This document shows positions 13,912 through 25,911 of a stretch of 64,000 nt of DNA, one piece after another. The notes under the pieces were generated by a model. That model was not told the DNA's origin. It did not search any database and saw only the letters and a program-made list of their open reading frames with translations. This stretch comes from Liolophura sinensis (Eukaryota; Mollusca; Polyplacophora; Chitonida; Chitonidae). The translations under genes were made by a program, and so were the position numbers. The DNA lies in contig NC_088295.1 of assembly GCF_032854445.1 (NCBI RefSeq), positions 28,819,385 to 28,883,384 on the forward strand. The letters are read 5' to 3'. How positions within the stretch are numbered: position 1 is the first letter of the stretch; each line of letters begins with the position of its first letter.

Positions 13912-14003
13912 TATGATTTGTTAGAATTATGATTAGTTAGAATTATGATTTTTTTGTTAGAATTAGAATTATGATTTTTTTGTTAGAATTAGAATTATGA
14001 TTT
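13912..14003. repeat. AT-rich tandem repeat (TTAGAATTATGATT)
   Basis: Five to six copies of TTAGAATTATGATT, the later ones extended by a T run and a duplicated TTAGAA. It is a simple tandem expansion. Confidence 0.8.
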
Positions 14004-17000
14004 TAAAAACTGGTAATCTAAAATTGAAATCATAGGTATTAATGATATTGACAAAGGCACAGGTGAAAAAATAATAATGAAATTTCTAGATAACATGTTT
14101 TCCCTCACTATCAGTTAGATGGTATATACTGTACACCTGTACAATATGTCAGTCTCTAAGTAAACGTATGAAGGCCATCAAGAGTTGGTGTAGGCTGATT
14201 GTTCCTTGGGTACAGGTACATTAAAGGTATGTATTCAGGGAAATATCTGGAAAACAACCGAACATTCTGAACCCACAATTTTGGAGGTTACATTGTGACT
14301 GTGCATTAAGAAATTGTATGAAATACAACTCAGAATTAATGCTTTCTGCAAGCTTTTATGTCTGTGCATGAAAGAAATTTTATGAAAACTTGTCAGTCAG
14401 TTCAGTATAGCTTGATTGGTTTTTACATTTACATGGTGATGAAACCCAACAAATTGGGAGCCCAAGGCAGTTTTGAGTAAATTTGAATAGAAATTTGTTT
14501 TGTGTTTGTGTTATGAAAGAGGTGTAACTCAGAGGCAGCTTGAACTATGCATGATATATAATATAATAAAATTGTAGCTCAACGTACATGTAAATAAGGT
14601 AGCACATAGCAAGTGTCTACAACTTCTTGTTTAGAAAGTGTAAAAGAGCTTAAGTGTTATTCTGTGTTCATGAGTTTTTCCTTTTTTGTGTCCTTGTGGA
14701 TAATATTTATCAATGCCGTTCTGCCTTATCAAGAGTCAGTTCTGGTCTGTCATTCTCCTTAAGGCTCAGAAATAGTCAGTTGTCCAAAAATACAGCGAGC
14801 TTGTGGAAAACTCAGCAAGATAACACAGTGAGGAGCCAAGGAAAAAAGTGCTGATGTGTTAATGGTTTGTTGCATCCTGTGTGGTCATGTGTGGAAATCT
14901 TCTGATTGAGTGCTGTAGTCAGATAACACTAGCAAAGTGGAAAGTCCACGATCGAGCTGGTTAAGTGTACTAAGCCTCAGGTGTCGAATTGTAGGACATG
15001 TCTGCCGTTCTGTTATTGCCGAAACAATTATATACCTATGCTCGTTTGTAGGTATGTTTATGTTGTACGTTAGGGATGTACATAGCTAGGTGATGCAATA
15101 CATATCTAATGCAATATGGTTTAGGGGATGTTGTAATACAGTCAAATGAAAGAGCTGTTTTGTGATGTGAATCACCATGAGCTTTGAATACCAAGGACTG
15201 CATGTACATGTGAGCATTCTTCGGAACAAATCTGGATGTCAGTAATAGTAACAAAGTATCCATATCACAGGTCAGTCCAAGCCATCAACCGGTCAAACAG
15301 TTAATATACCAGTTACTGTGTTATAAGGGGCCAATTGTTCAAAAGACATATTGAGATTAAGTAAAGCAAAATATTACCTTAGTCCAGACTAAACTGCTGT
15401 TTACTTTGTGTTAGGATGAGTCTGGTTTTAAGTTTTAAGTCTGGCTAATTTACATTCCAGAAATGAGAAAATAACCCTGTCCAAAACAGGCAACATTTCT
15501 TTAATATGCCTAAACATGCCCTATGTGTGTGGTCGAATTTGTTGATGATTTTAAGGTAGGTGTTCTTAAACATGTCTGAATGTCAGTAATATGCCAACCA
15601 TGGCTTATAAAGAGACTTTAATAGAGCTAGTAGTGCGTTATGCAATGTTATTTTATCTCACTGAGATTATATGTATAACTCAATTGGGAAAGATCTCTAC
15701 AGGCATTTGTACATCCATGCAGTACGGATGTTATAGAGCACATGTGTGATATATGGTAACTTGACATTTCCAATGACAATAAAAATGTTGATGTATGCAA
15801 ACAAGTCAGCCTTGAGCCTCATAACACCAGCCATAAAAAAGCACCTTTAACCCTGCCAGAGCCTGTAGCAATTGGAGGCCCTTATTATGGTCAGCCAGCT
15901 CTCAGAATTATACTTGTGCGCATGATTGTTGGTAGTGTGCTTGCACTAGCTGCTTCTGTGAGTCTTGGCATGTTGCCAGGAAGCTAGTTGGGAGTTGATT
16001 CTCACCCTCCACCAATTGTTCTGTCTAAGCTGTATAGAGAGCCATGCTGGCCTGTGACAGTTGGCCTCACGCTTTGTGATGTCCAGTATGTCTTGACAAG
16101 CCTGTAGAGCTGTCACAGTGGTAAGCCATATCCTGGAACCATCCAATTTACCAGTGGTCAGTGTTTAAGGATGGAGAGCTTAATATATCTGGGTAGTAGA
16201 TTACATGCAGCGTGTTGATGTCCATCAGAAGCCAGTGGCACCATAGTACAGTTTGTCATATTGTGAAAACTTTGGCATCATCTGTATGTTATGCTGTATA
16301 GTCTCTTCTGAAGACACTGGTGCTGGACATGTACTTCTGTGTAGAAATTGGCACTGTACCACACATGGTACTAAATGAGTATACTGTTGAACAGAAATAT
16401 ATTGGTAGCATATTGTAATTCTTCAATGTTTTCAATCTCTAAAACACATTTTTTCAGTGGAGTTTATGCATATTTGTATTGCTCTCAGAATGTTTCACAA
16501 TATTGCTCACAGAGGCCTCCAAAAAGGTTGAAGAATTATGGTACATGTAGCATCATGCAATTTTGAAGACATTTGCATGGTGCCATAAATATTGTATATA
16601 CACCTCTGAGACGTTGGTGCTATAAATGTAGTGTTATACCGTTATGAAGAGACAGACATATGGTACATGTATGTACCATTCATCTGACATTCCACAGCCA
16701 TGGTGTAAACATTTAGTTTGTCATCTAAATAGCTTTAATTACAAAGAAAACACTAAAATGAAGTATATATCAGATGAAAGATCATTAAACATTGTCCACG
16801 AAAATAGCGTGAATAAATTTTTTAAAACTTTTCCAAATGAAGTGTATTTAAAAGATCAGATTCTATGGTGGTTTGTGACCAAGAGGATTTTGGTGCCGCC
16901 ACATCTACAGGGGTTCATAGACGTCAACCTTAACTACCTTTAAACGGTAGTTAAGAGATTCAAAATTCTGAATATGGAGTTCAAAAAGACTGAAAAGTAT

Positions 17001-17555
17001 GCTATAAGCTGGAGTAAAACTGATTATATGTCAGTAAAACTCAGTTCTGAAAAAGACAATTTTATTGAAATATGGGGAGCGCAGAAGGCCTTATCGGTTC
17101 TGTCTCCAGGTTTGGTTTTGGCTGCGTGTTAGCGTAATGCACCCCTGCCAACATGACAGTCATCCCTAAATAATCCCTACTGCCATTTATTCATCAGCTG
17201 CGGCTTTCGTCTTACTTCTCTGTGGTTTTGGGGTCCTCACCCTCAACGATGGTGTATAGGATCTTTTTCTTTAACGTCATCATCTGATTACAGTGACATT
17301 TATAACCAGATGGTCTAGTCTCTGCTACATATATCCACAAACCGCATACTGGTAGAGGGGTCAAACAGTTTCCAATCTATATGTTTTCTTCATTTTAAAA
17401 GTATCGGGTTTTATCCCACTTAAAGGAAAAATTCGTTCATAGAATTGTCATGTATATGTACTGATTTTAATAATATTGTTTGAATGATGTTAACAGGGAA
17501 ATAGTTTTAATTAAAGTATCATTAAATTACATTTAATATTCTTTGTTTATGTATT

Positions 17556-17640
17556 AGGTCACTGATATAAATAGTTGACTGGATTAAACCTGGATCTCAT
17601 TGCTTCGAAGTGGAAACTCTACTGACTGAGCTACCTGGGC
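17556..17640 (-). mobile_element. tRNA-like SINE head or tRNA pseudogene
   Basis: On the minus strand the sequence reads GCCCAGGTAGCTCAGTCAGT followed later by CCAGGTTTAATCC. The first block matches a tRNA acceptor strand plus D-arm and box A, the second a T-arm-like box B in which the usual TTCGAAT has decayed to TTTAAT. The anticodon arm is not well formed, so this is not a functional tRNA gene. It may be a tRNA-Lys-like SINE head or a pseudogene. Confidence 0.5.
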
Positions 17641-18587
17641 AGCTGATAATGTATAAGTTTAATGTGGACATAGAAGTTAATATTGCTTTGTTTTATTAAT
17701 TCTGTGGGGCCAAAGTTAAAACATGATATGTTTGATGTTACATGACCCTTCAAAAACCGAAATTCTGTTTTTCCGTTTTTACAGATGCCAATTTTTTTTA
17801 CTTTATATGATATAATTACTTGTTTTTTTTTTTTTTTTGCCAATCGTTTGAAATGTCGTCACGGGCACTCTTTCGAGATTTAAAATTTCCTCCTCCACTA
17901 TATAGCAAAGCCGGCCTTATAGCACTTTGATGGGTATTCGATATCCGATACCCCTAGATCGAAATAGGCCTACTTGTGAAGTGTTTTCACCTGTATCCAT
18001 TTGGGTACACGTAAAATAGTATTGCCATATTTTTCATTACTTTACTGACCTGATGACCAGTGTCATTGTTTTTCCAAAGGGAATCGAGATTTTAAATTAA
18101 GTTACTCTTTTTTGTGAGATAATCATTGTAAAATGTTCAAGGAAATCTTGTAAACATTGCCGCTGTCAGCGTCTTATGATGGCAAAATATGGAATTCTCA
18201 GTGATCGAATTCTTTAGTCATGGACTAGTATTTATCAAGGTGACAAACTGAGACCTTACTACACCATATTACCTGCTGTAACATGATCAAAACTGAATAT
18301 TTTTGTTTTCAACCTATATGTTGTCAAAGAATTGCCAACACAGCCCCTTTTGCATTATGTGTTAATTCCATTTCACACATATCAGAGACAGCCTCACGAG
18401 CACCTTCTGTTGGCATGAAAAAATCCCATTCGAGAGATCCCAAAATTAAAAAAAATGGCTAGTCAGGTGTGTGGATAGATTTTCTCCCGTCAAAACGCTA
18501 TGCTATGGACCATGTAGCTGGGAATTTATGGGTATAATTTCCTGAACTGTCATTGATATCACCACTGCCAGATGCTTTGGTGGTTAG

Positions 18588-18615
18588 ACAATGTATCTGT
18601 TTACTGATACATTGT
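18588..18615. other. Perfect 10-bp inverted repeat
   Basis: ACAATGTATC at 18588-18597 and GATACATTGT at 18606-18615 are exact reverse complements with an 8-nt spacer. It is a small hairpin or cruciform-capable site of unknown significance. Confidence 0.65.
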
Positions 18616-19639
18616 TTTGAAGTGGAAACAGTGGTAGTGACAATAGAAAGGGCAGGTGCATTTTAGATGCAGCAAAGTTCACGTACAAAGACAAGGCTGA
18701 TATGTTCCATTCTATAATCTTCATGTAATACAACATGATTTTTGCTCCCCTCTTTCTCATGTATAAATGTTTTGGACAATGTAAATTAGGTCAAAGCTGG
18801 TGATCTGAGCTGGGGGTTATTGAGTGAATTTTATATATGAGATATTATTGAAATACACTACTGTTTTTGGGGTCAGAATTTGAGCATGTTTTTTATGAAA
18901 CACTGAATATTAATTTAAAATTGGTGTGTATCATGGAGAGCATTGTGCAGCTGGTTCACAGTCACTTACTCTGCATGCTTGTTGTCATTGGGAATAGTCC
19001 ATTTGATCAAGATTCCAGGGTTGGAGGTCATTAACTCTGGACAATCAAGCTGTATTTGACAAGATGACCATAATGATGTCCAGTGCTTGACCACTGCCAA
19101 GAGATGATAGAGGGCAGAAAATTTGACCATATTCTGGAAAAAGGGCTGGCAGACTGACCAATGGTCATTCTGGTATTGATTACTTGAAGAAGAGTTGCTA
19201 TGAAGATGTGTCTCAAAGTAATCCCTATAATTATTAGTGAACGATGTACTGCGGGGCACTAAATTATTTTCATGCTCCATAAACGCAAATAATTTGATTT
19301 ATTACATTGTGTTGCAAGCATCTGGAAGAATCCTGTACAATGTGATGTTGAGACACTCTTTGGTAATTCTCTCTGATGTTCAGCTGGGCATGAGCCTGAT
19401 AGCCAGAGATCCACAAATGATAAGACTGTATTATCAAACATAGGTACAGTCTTATCATAGAAGTATAGAGAAAACACATGAATTCCTTTGAAGTCTGTTT
19501 GCTTCGGCAAACATTTGCGTCCTACTAATCACTATGTGCGACAAATAAAATTAACTACTGGTACCCTAAATGACCCCAGATTTCGCCCGCAGAAGTGCAT
19601 TTTTGGAGGCAAATGAATGTTACAAAACTTACAATTTTC

Positions 19640-19760
19640 CAGTAGAATATCATCCGACGTTCCAAGCAAACCTCAAAACACTTTTTTTTTAAATCAATGT
19701 AACTCTCAGAATCAGAAAAAAATGGGAAGCTAGTCATGGACAAAATTTATTGTCATTTAT
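19640..19760. repeat. Dispersed repeat, copy 1 (partner at 39530)
   Basis: Shares TTCCAAGCAAACCTCA, a later AACTCTCA-AATCAG block and CATGGACAAAATT, in the same order and spacing, with 39530-39640. The two copies are clearly diverged. The element type is unknown. Confidence 0.6.
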
Positions 19761-20054
19761 GCTAAATTTCATTTGCATTTGTTAATATACACACATGCAC
19801 TATCAGTTTGTGACATGCTGCACAGTTTGAGAAATTTAGGCAGGCAAGGACTAGACATAGTTGTTAACTGATTAGTGGATATATGCCGCCTTTTGGGTGC
19901 GAAACAAAGAAAATGGCATGGACAAATTAGTTTGGTGTTTTGTGTAAACACTGCCGCTCACCGTTGTAGTAGCTGATGTGTAAAATGTAAGAAAAATTCA
20001 ATGTGCATGTTTTGTAAACACAGCTCATCAGTTATTGATCTTGCCGCTGGCCTT

Positions 20055-20275
20055 GGGTTAGTCCTGTGAGGTCATAGTGCGCTGTATTGCAGTTCCATCT
20101 GGTCTTGACTATGGCTTTAAGTCAGGAGGTTTCTAAGGTAGCTGAATGAGAAAGGGTAGTATTGTTTTTTTCCTGGCTCTGTCATTGTTTTTGTTGATAA
20201 TTCTGACGGCTGTTATATGAGTGAAATATTCCTGAGTATGGTATAAAACATCTTTCAAACAAATATATAGAAACA
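20055..20275 (+). mobile_element. Degenerate old SINE copy
   Basis: The 3' half aligns with the recurrent SINE tail: CCTGGCTCTGTC, then GACGGCTGTTATATGAGTG, AATATTCCTGAGTATGG and a decayed CAATCAAATA end. Upstream, CTTGACTATGGCTTTAAGTC replaces the usual body, so it may belong to a related older subfamily. The ends are uncertain. Confidence 0.6.
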
Positions 20276-21039
20276 ACAGTCTGTTATTATCAGCTCCTAG
20301 ATTTTCCACATCTATCCATGTACAAACACTGCCTCTTGTTTTGCTGATTTATTATCCCCACCCCCACCCCCGCCAATACAGATTTTGATATTCATCCTTA
20401 TCAGTGATGTTTTTGTGGCCACAGTTTCAAGAATTTCTTGATAAAACCAGGCACAATTTTATTATGTCTGATGTGCGAAGGTTAGTTTTCAGAGAACTTT
20501 TACGGTCAGCGTTACGACCCAATAACTCTAGCCCCCTGGGAAGCCTGGACATTTGCCTCGTCCGACCAAAGCGTTCTTTCTCAGACTGGTTGTAACGGTT
20601 CAGGCTAATTTGATCAAGATCACAACTGTCTGGCACTCACTGTGGGTTCCCAGCCAATTTCTCGCAGTCCACCCAATACCAAGCAGCTCCACAGGTTTCT
20701 ACAACCATCCATCTATGGAGAGCAAAATAACGAGGTCAGAATATACTTAGGCTGATAACTGTTTCACCAATAAATCATTAAGTATCAATAATACATGTCT
20801 TTGTGTCACACAAGGCCATTATTAGCTTTCAGAGGGTCAGAGGAGAAGAAGTGTTTGTGACTATTCCATCATGATTTCTACATCCAGCTATTTATTTTAT
20901 TTTCTTGTGTTGTTAGTATTGGCAAAAATACCTGTGAAGAAGATAGATGCATGTGCAAATTTGTCCAGGCAGCATTTGATCTATTTTTCATTCTCGCCTG
21001 AGGACGATTGTTTTTTAAAACTGGTAATCAGCTAAGAAC

Positions 21040-21140
21040 AGTGGCCTAGCTGATCCTTGAGATGTCCAGCCCTTGACCAATGAGGTTTTGTGTTCAAATC
21101 TGGCTGAGGCTTTAAGTTGAGTTCATGCAAATCAGGCAGA
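21040..21140 (+). mobile_element. Old tRNA-derived SINE fragment upstream of exon 1
   Basis: GTGGCCTAGCTGATCC resembles a box A and GTGTTCAAATCTGG a box B at tRNA-like spacing. They are followed by GAGGCTTTAAGTTGAGT, which resembles the CTATGGCTTTAAGTCAGG of the relic at 20055-20275. This suggests the same older SINE subfamily. Confidence 0.45.
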
Positions 21141-21324
21141 CCAGAATAGTTTCACCGCCTACTCCATACTCTGCTGGTTTGCCTTATCAAATATGTTTTA
21201 TGGGTGACTGTAACCAGTATTGCACATTACAGGATTCACATGAGTAGTACTTGACTCGTAAAGGTGACCATAGTCGTATTAGTCAGATATGTTTTAAGAA
21301 TAAATAACCATTTGTACTTTACAG

Positions 21325-21388
21325 GATTGAGCCGTGCTGGACTAGGGCATGATGGAGAATAGCCAAGCCCAGCCTACCTGATGTCATC
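21325..21388 (+). other. sif: 5' UTR portion of exon 1
   Basis: The exon start is set by the acceptor TTGTACTTTACAG ending at 21324. The leader holds two upstream start codons: a short ORF from 21349 (ATGATG) to the stop at 21379-21381, and a second ATG at 21381 that overlaps the main start. An upstream non-coding exon is implied but not located. If transcription instead starts just upstream, the acceptor would be fortuitous. Confidence 0.65.
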
Positions 21389-21419
21389 ATGGGCAACAAG
21401 CTATGTGCCCCTCTGCTGA
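21349..21419 (+). promoter_or_regulatory. Two upstream ORFs at exon 1
   Basis: uORF 1 (21349-21381) begins ATGATG and codes 10 residues. Its stop TGA shares its last base with the ATG of uORF 2 (21381-21419, 12 residues), which runs out of frame across the main start at 21389. The uORF 2 start has a poor context (C at -3, T at +4), whereas the main start has A at -3 and G at +4, so leaky scanning could reach it. Translational regulation is an inference. Confidence 0.55.
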
Positions 21420-21480
21420 AGAAAACCTACAGACATGAGGACTACCCATTCCATGTCCGTAAAGACTCTCACCTTCTCAG
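21389..21480 (+). CDS. sif: still life / TIAM-type Rac GEF, coding exon 1 (N-terminus, isoform A)
   Basis: This exon encodes the first 30 residues, starting MGNKLCAPLLKKTYRHED and ending before a split Arg codon (AG|G). It closely resembles the start of Drosophila Still life as I remember it (MGNKLS..CAPL..KAYR). Gly2 with Cys6 fits the N-myristoylation pattern, and Cys6 could be palmitoylated, so membrane attachment is likely. Still life is a synaptic Rac guanine-nucleotide exchange factor of the TIAM family. The ATG has a strong context (A at -3, G at +4). The donor at 21481 is GTAAGT, a perfect U1 match, in phase 2. The next exon is 17.7 kb away. Confidence 0.9.
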
Positions 21481-21540
21481 GTAAGTAGGTTGTGTGTTTG
21501 CTGGCCATGTGCCTGTCTATCAATAACTTTACAGAAAAGT

Positions 21541-22142
21541 TATACAAGGGTTTGGATGAAAGTTTGCTGACAGCTTGACCTGGAGTCATGCAATGATGCC
21601 AGGGTGGGAAGGAATAAGAAATGCAAGGATGAAATGGAATGAAAGCTATGCAAAGATTTGGATGGAACTTTGTGCACAGCTTGACCCTGGGTCATGCAAG
21701 AATGCCAGGATGGAATGGAATGAAGGGTGCAAGAATGGAATGGAATGAAAGTTATGCAAGGATTCGATGAAATTTTGTGCATAGCTTGACCTTGGGTCAT
21801 GCAAAGATGCCAGGAAGGAATTGAATGAAGGGTGTGAGAATGGAATGGATTGAAAGTTATGCAAAGATTTGGATGGAATTTTGTTCACAGCTTGACCTTG
21901 GGTCATTCAAGGATCCCAGGATGGAAGAATGGAATGGAATGAAAGTTATGCAAGGATTTGGGTGGAATTTTGTTCACAGCTTGACCTGGAGTCATACAAG
22001 GGTGCCAGGGTGGGATGGAATAAGAAATGCAAGGATAGAATTGAATGAAAGTTCAAGTTATGCAAGGATTTGGATGCAATTTTGTGCACAGCTTGACCTT
22101 GGGTCATGCAAAGATGCCAGATGGAATGGACTGAAAGGTGTG
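21541..22142. repeat. ~85-110-bp tandem repeat, about 6 units, just inside intron 1
   Basis: About six units each carry ATGCAAGGATTTGGATGGAA, then CACAGCTTGACCTTGGGTCA, then a GGAATGGAATGAA-rich linker. Units are roughly 85-110 bp and differ mainly in the number of GGAAT(G) elements. The array starts about 60 bp after the exon 1 donor. Open frames on both strands follow from the stop-poor unit and are not genes. Confidence 0.85.
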
Positions 22143-24934
22143 AGACAGGACACAAATGCATATTTTCCCTTGCCTTGTATTAGTGCCTAAGCAGAGTAGT
22201 ATTCCTGCATTGGAACTCATCTCTGTGTCTGGATTGTTGTGGTTGAATTCACAAAACTTAATGGAGCTTTAATTGTGAAGGGTTAATTGTGTTCTCAGAG
22301 TGCAATCTAGTTAAGATATGATTGGTTTCCTGTGCTTATGTAACTCTCATTTATCAATATAGAAACAGTAAATAAATATATATTCTGTAAACTCTGCACT
22401 GAAAAACGGAAGTCAGCCATTTTACATATGGAATGATGGTTTGTATTTGTTTGAGGTCGCAGTTTTGTTGTTGTTCCAGTGTACTGTGAAACAGGCGACT
22501 TACACTGAGTTGGTTGTCTGCAGTCTTAGTGAGCTGGATTTGACTTGGACCTTCCTGTAAAATAATATTTAATGAATCAAGAACTGAATTTAAAGAAAGT
22601 TGATGAAAGGCTTGTAGACAAGAGACATTTTATGTACAGTGTACCTTGGTACCTCCAAGGTCATTATGTAAAATAATAATCTATTATAGTGACTTAGTTT
22701 GTTAAAGGTTGATGTTGGGAGTTGAGGTTCATCTGTTGCTTTGTAAATTAGTGAATGATACACTTGGATCAGAGATAGAGGGAAGCTCTTCAGTTCTTCA
22801 TTGCTCTTAAAATGAAAGAAAATAACGGAAATTTAAATGTCATTCTTTCTTTTGAAAAAAAAAAGGAATAGTAAAATGATTTGGAAGCTCATAAAGGTCC
22901 ATGTTGTGCAATTTGAAAGCTTTTCATCTGAAGTCCATGTAAACCATTTTCTTTATGCTAATAGTCATCATTGCTGCCAGGCAAAATGTAAATTGACAAT
23001 TTTCTGCAGGACTGGGTTTTGGTTGAAATCTGCTAAATAAAGGCCTGCATGTATTGAGTAGTGCGTGAATGTGGAAAAATAGCTATACACATTTGTTGTT
23101 GAAGCCAAAAACGTCTAAAACACATTCGGCATGTGTTCTGTGATACATGTATAAAACAAAGTAGCACATTAATTCAGAATAAGGACTTTGTGGTCATGAA
23201 TTCGATTTTTGTCAATTTTAGTGATTTGCTTAGTAATGGGAGAAAACTTGAGTACACGATTTTAATTTTTGGCAATCAACCCTTTGATTGTTCTTTGCCT
23301 TCAGATCTTGCTATTGTCCAAAACATTACTTCTTCGCAGCTTTAAAGATTACCCAAACTGATATAAGGGCTTTTTCCCTTTGAATTCCTCTTAGATCTTT
23401 GAGAATGTCTCAGAATAGCTAGTGAAATTGTATTCATTTTTTGTCAGCGTGAAAGAAGAAAGAATTGGCTATAATTTCACAGAGATGAGTATTTTCTCTT
23501 GTGGGTTTCTACTTTGTGTGTAAATGTATTTGGCAACAACACTGGTTAATTTACGGTAATACCGTATCTGTTATACCGTCCATTTCAACCAGAGGGAAGG
23601 AGTCAAGCAGTGGTTCTCCTATACTATAGAGCATTTGCAGGTGACATGTTCACTGTAGGAGAACACTGGATTATCTTCCATGTTTGAAATACTTTTAACA
23701 TGAGCTGGTATGGCAAAATTCCTCCAACTTTGGCTGCTAGATCTTGCAAGCCTTCTACCATGTACATCTATATCCTATTACCGACTGCATGTATCAGTGC
23801 AACACTAATGTAATTAAATTCATTTGTTTGATTGCTTGGAGACTTGATGCTTATTTTCTTGCGACAGTTATCAGCTGCCTTTTAGGAGGAATTCGTATTA
23901 CCACATTTTATGATCTTACGGTGATTAATTGTTTACCTGTGGGGCGTGAGGTGACATCAGTATCGTCTGTGTAAATGCCAGCATAACTCAGTGAGTGACA
24001 TCAGATAAACTAGCCACTTGGTATCTCTTTACAAGCCTGCCAGTCATGAATTAGCTATCATGAACCAAAACAGTAAATGTATACCTGTATGAAACTTCAA
24101 AGGGTTTGGGGGTTATCATTGGTGCGGTCTGTAGTAGTCATCAGACCACTTTAGAGGGTTTATCAGCTGGCTGAGAATGATGTATGAAGACAGGAGGGGG
24201 AGGGATGGATAGGGAAGGGTCTAATTGAAGGATTGAACCCAGCACTGAACGGGTCTCTGTCACTGAACATGATTAGGGAAAGCCGTTTAGCCAGGGCATG
24301 ACCGCTTACTTCCTGTACCTCGACCCTACAGCATGACTGCGTGTAAGACTAAGTAGTAACCACTACACATGGCAGCACAGCTCTTAATTCATGTAATTCT
24401 GTATCCCTGAAATTACCCAGTGAAAAAAATTGGCTGGGCTTTGATGGCTCCTTGAACACTCGGCCGTCAAGGCTGCAACTTTGATGATGATAATGGAGAA
24501 AAAACAGGCTTGCTACGCTGGAAATGATTAGCATGTTTTAATCTCACATGACATGCCAGGGTGTAAATTCCTCTTTTCTGTACCCGAAAATACATCTAGT
24601 CTTGGTGAAAGTTTTTTTCAGGTTCTTTTTAAGATATATTTAAATATACATATTTGTCCACAAGTTATTAAAAAAAGAAGGGTTTTTTTTATCATACACT
24701 GCTCATTACAAGTTCATTAGTATAGTTCAAGTGTAAACAAGGGAATTGAAGTAGGTTTGTAAATTTGTCTATTTAGCATACATGTATTTTGACTTTTTAT
24801 CACCTTCTAAACCTTGCCAGTAATGGTTGCAAGCAATTTCTTCTGTATTTTTGAATTACACCCTAATGCAATTAGCTATTTTAGCATATCATCTTAATTA
24901 ACACATTTTATTTAGACTTGTCACCTTTCACTGT

Positions 24935-25370
24935 GACACCTGGTGTGCTTCATTAATACCATGTATGATTTGTAATGTTATTTTGATACAGCCTATGTTG
25001 TGACACAGGCTGATCAGGTGGTAAATGGTTAACACTGATGCCTCATGTGATACTATCTGCATATGACACCTGTTGTGCGTCAGTCATACCATGTACAGGT
25101 CTATGTTATGATACAGATTGATCAGGTGGTAAATGGCTAACACTGATGCCTCATGTGATACTATCTGCATATGACACCTGTTGTGTGGCGGTAATACCAT
25201 AGACAGTCTATGTTATGATACAGATTGATCAGGTGGTAAATGGCTATCCCTGATGCCTCATGTGATGCTATCTGCATGTGACACCTGTTGTGTGGCGGTA
25301 ATACCATATACAGTCTGTTATGATCAGGTGGTAAATGACTGTAACACTGATACCTCATGTGACTGCAGGT
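24935..25370. repeat. ~107-bp tandem repeat, 4 units
   Basis: Four units start near 24935, 25063, 25171 and 25278. Each begins with TGACACCTGTTGTG and contains GATCAGGTGGTAAATG and ACTGATGCCTCATGTGA. The first is longest and most diverged; the last is shortened. Intronic, with no coding signal. Confidence 0.9.
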
Positions 25371-25784
25371 AATGATGCAGACAGCACATGGCTGAGGCAC
25401 GGACTCAGGGCTTCCCAGTGTTAATGTTACCAGTTCTGTGTACAAGTGGATTACTTACCTTTGATCAGAGAGTTAGGTGTGAGGCGGATTGTTTGAACAG
25501 CTTGCTGGGCTAACCTTTCATCACAGCACTGCCTGCAGGCTGCCTGTTATAGCAGTTAATCGCTCCATTAGTGTCAGTTTATTGAGGATTCCAGCTTTGA
25601 TCATGGGTTCTACTCCACATTTCTGGTATCAGAGCTGCTGTTGTATCTCAGGGAAATACTGATACTATATGTTTCATATGCACATTACAAAAAAAAGTTT
25701 TGCATGGATGCATGGTGATGTTTTTTTTTTTTTTGATCATATAAGAAAATTATAGTAATATATTGTCATCTATAATTGCCATTC

Positions 25785-25911
25785 CTCTCTGGTCGTGGGT
25801 TTCCCCCCAGGCTGTGCCCGGTTTCCTCCCTCCATAATGCTGGCCGCCGTCGTATAAGTGAAGTATTCTTGAGTACGGCATAAAACACCAATCAAATAAA
25901 AAAATAAATAA
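25785..25911 (+). mobile_element. 5'-truncated SINE with perfect 13-bp target-site duplication
   Basis: The body starts within the SINE at GGTCGTGGGTTTCC and runs through CCATAATGCTGGCCGCC, ATTCTTGAGTACGGC and an AATAAATAAAT tail. The flanks ATAATTGCCATTC at 25772-25784 and 25912-25924 are identical, so the insertion is young relative to the degraded copies. Confidence 0.95.

Larger units (their letters stand above)
1..21324. other. Non-coding upstream / 5'-UTR intron region
   Basis: No coding exon is supported here: every open frame is short, AT-rich and without recognisable domain content on either strand. Because exon 1 is preceded by a good acceptor (TTTACAG at 21318-21324), at least the last part is probably an intron following an unseen non-coding first exon. 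The stretch holds a SINE at 261-506, a 24/25-bp minisatellite at 10971-11414, older SINE relics and small degenerate repeats listed separately. I see nothing else in 523-5239, 5510-8150, 8190-9840, 11420-13910, 14010-17550 and 17650-19560 beyond homopolymer runs (for example a G run near 7905-7918) and scattered ACATGTAC-type motifs. Confidence 0.6.

Noticed and set aside
16644-16943. 99-codon forward ORF (starting MKRQTYGTC)
   Set aside because: No homology recognised and no supporting context; I cannot exclude a small gene but cannot support it.
24935-25370. Regularly spaced repeats considered as a CRISPR-like array
   Set aside because: Direct contiguous tandem units without unique spacers in a eukaryotic intron.
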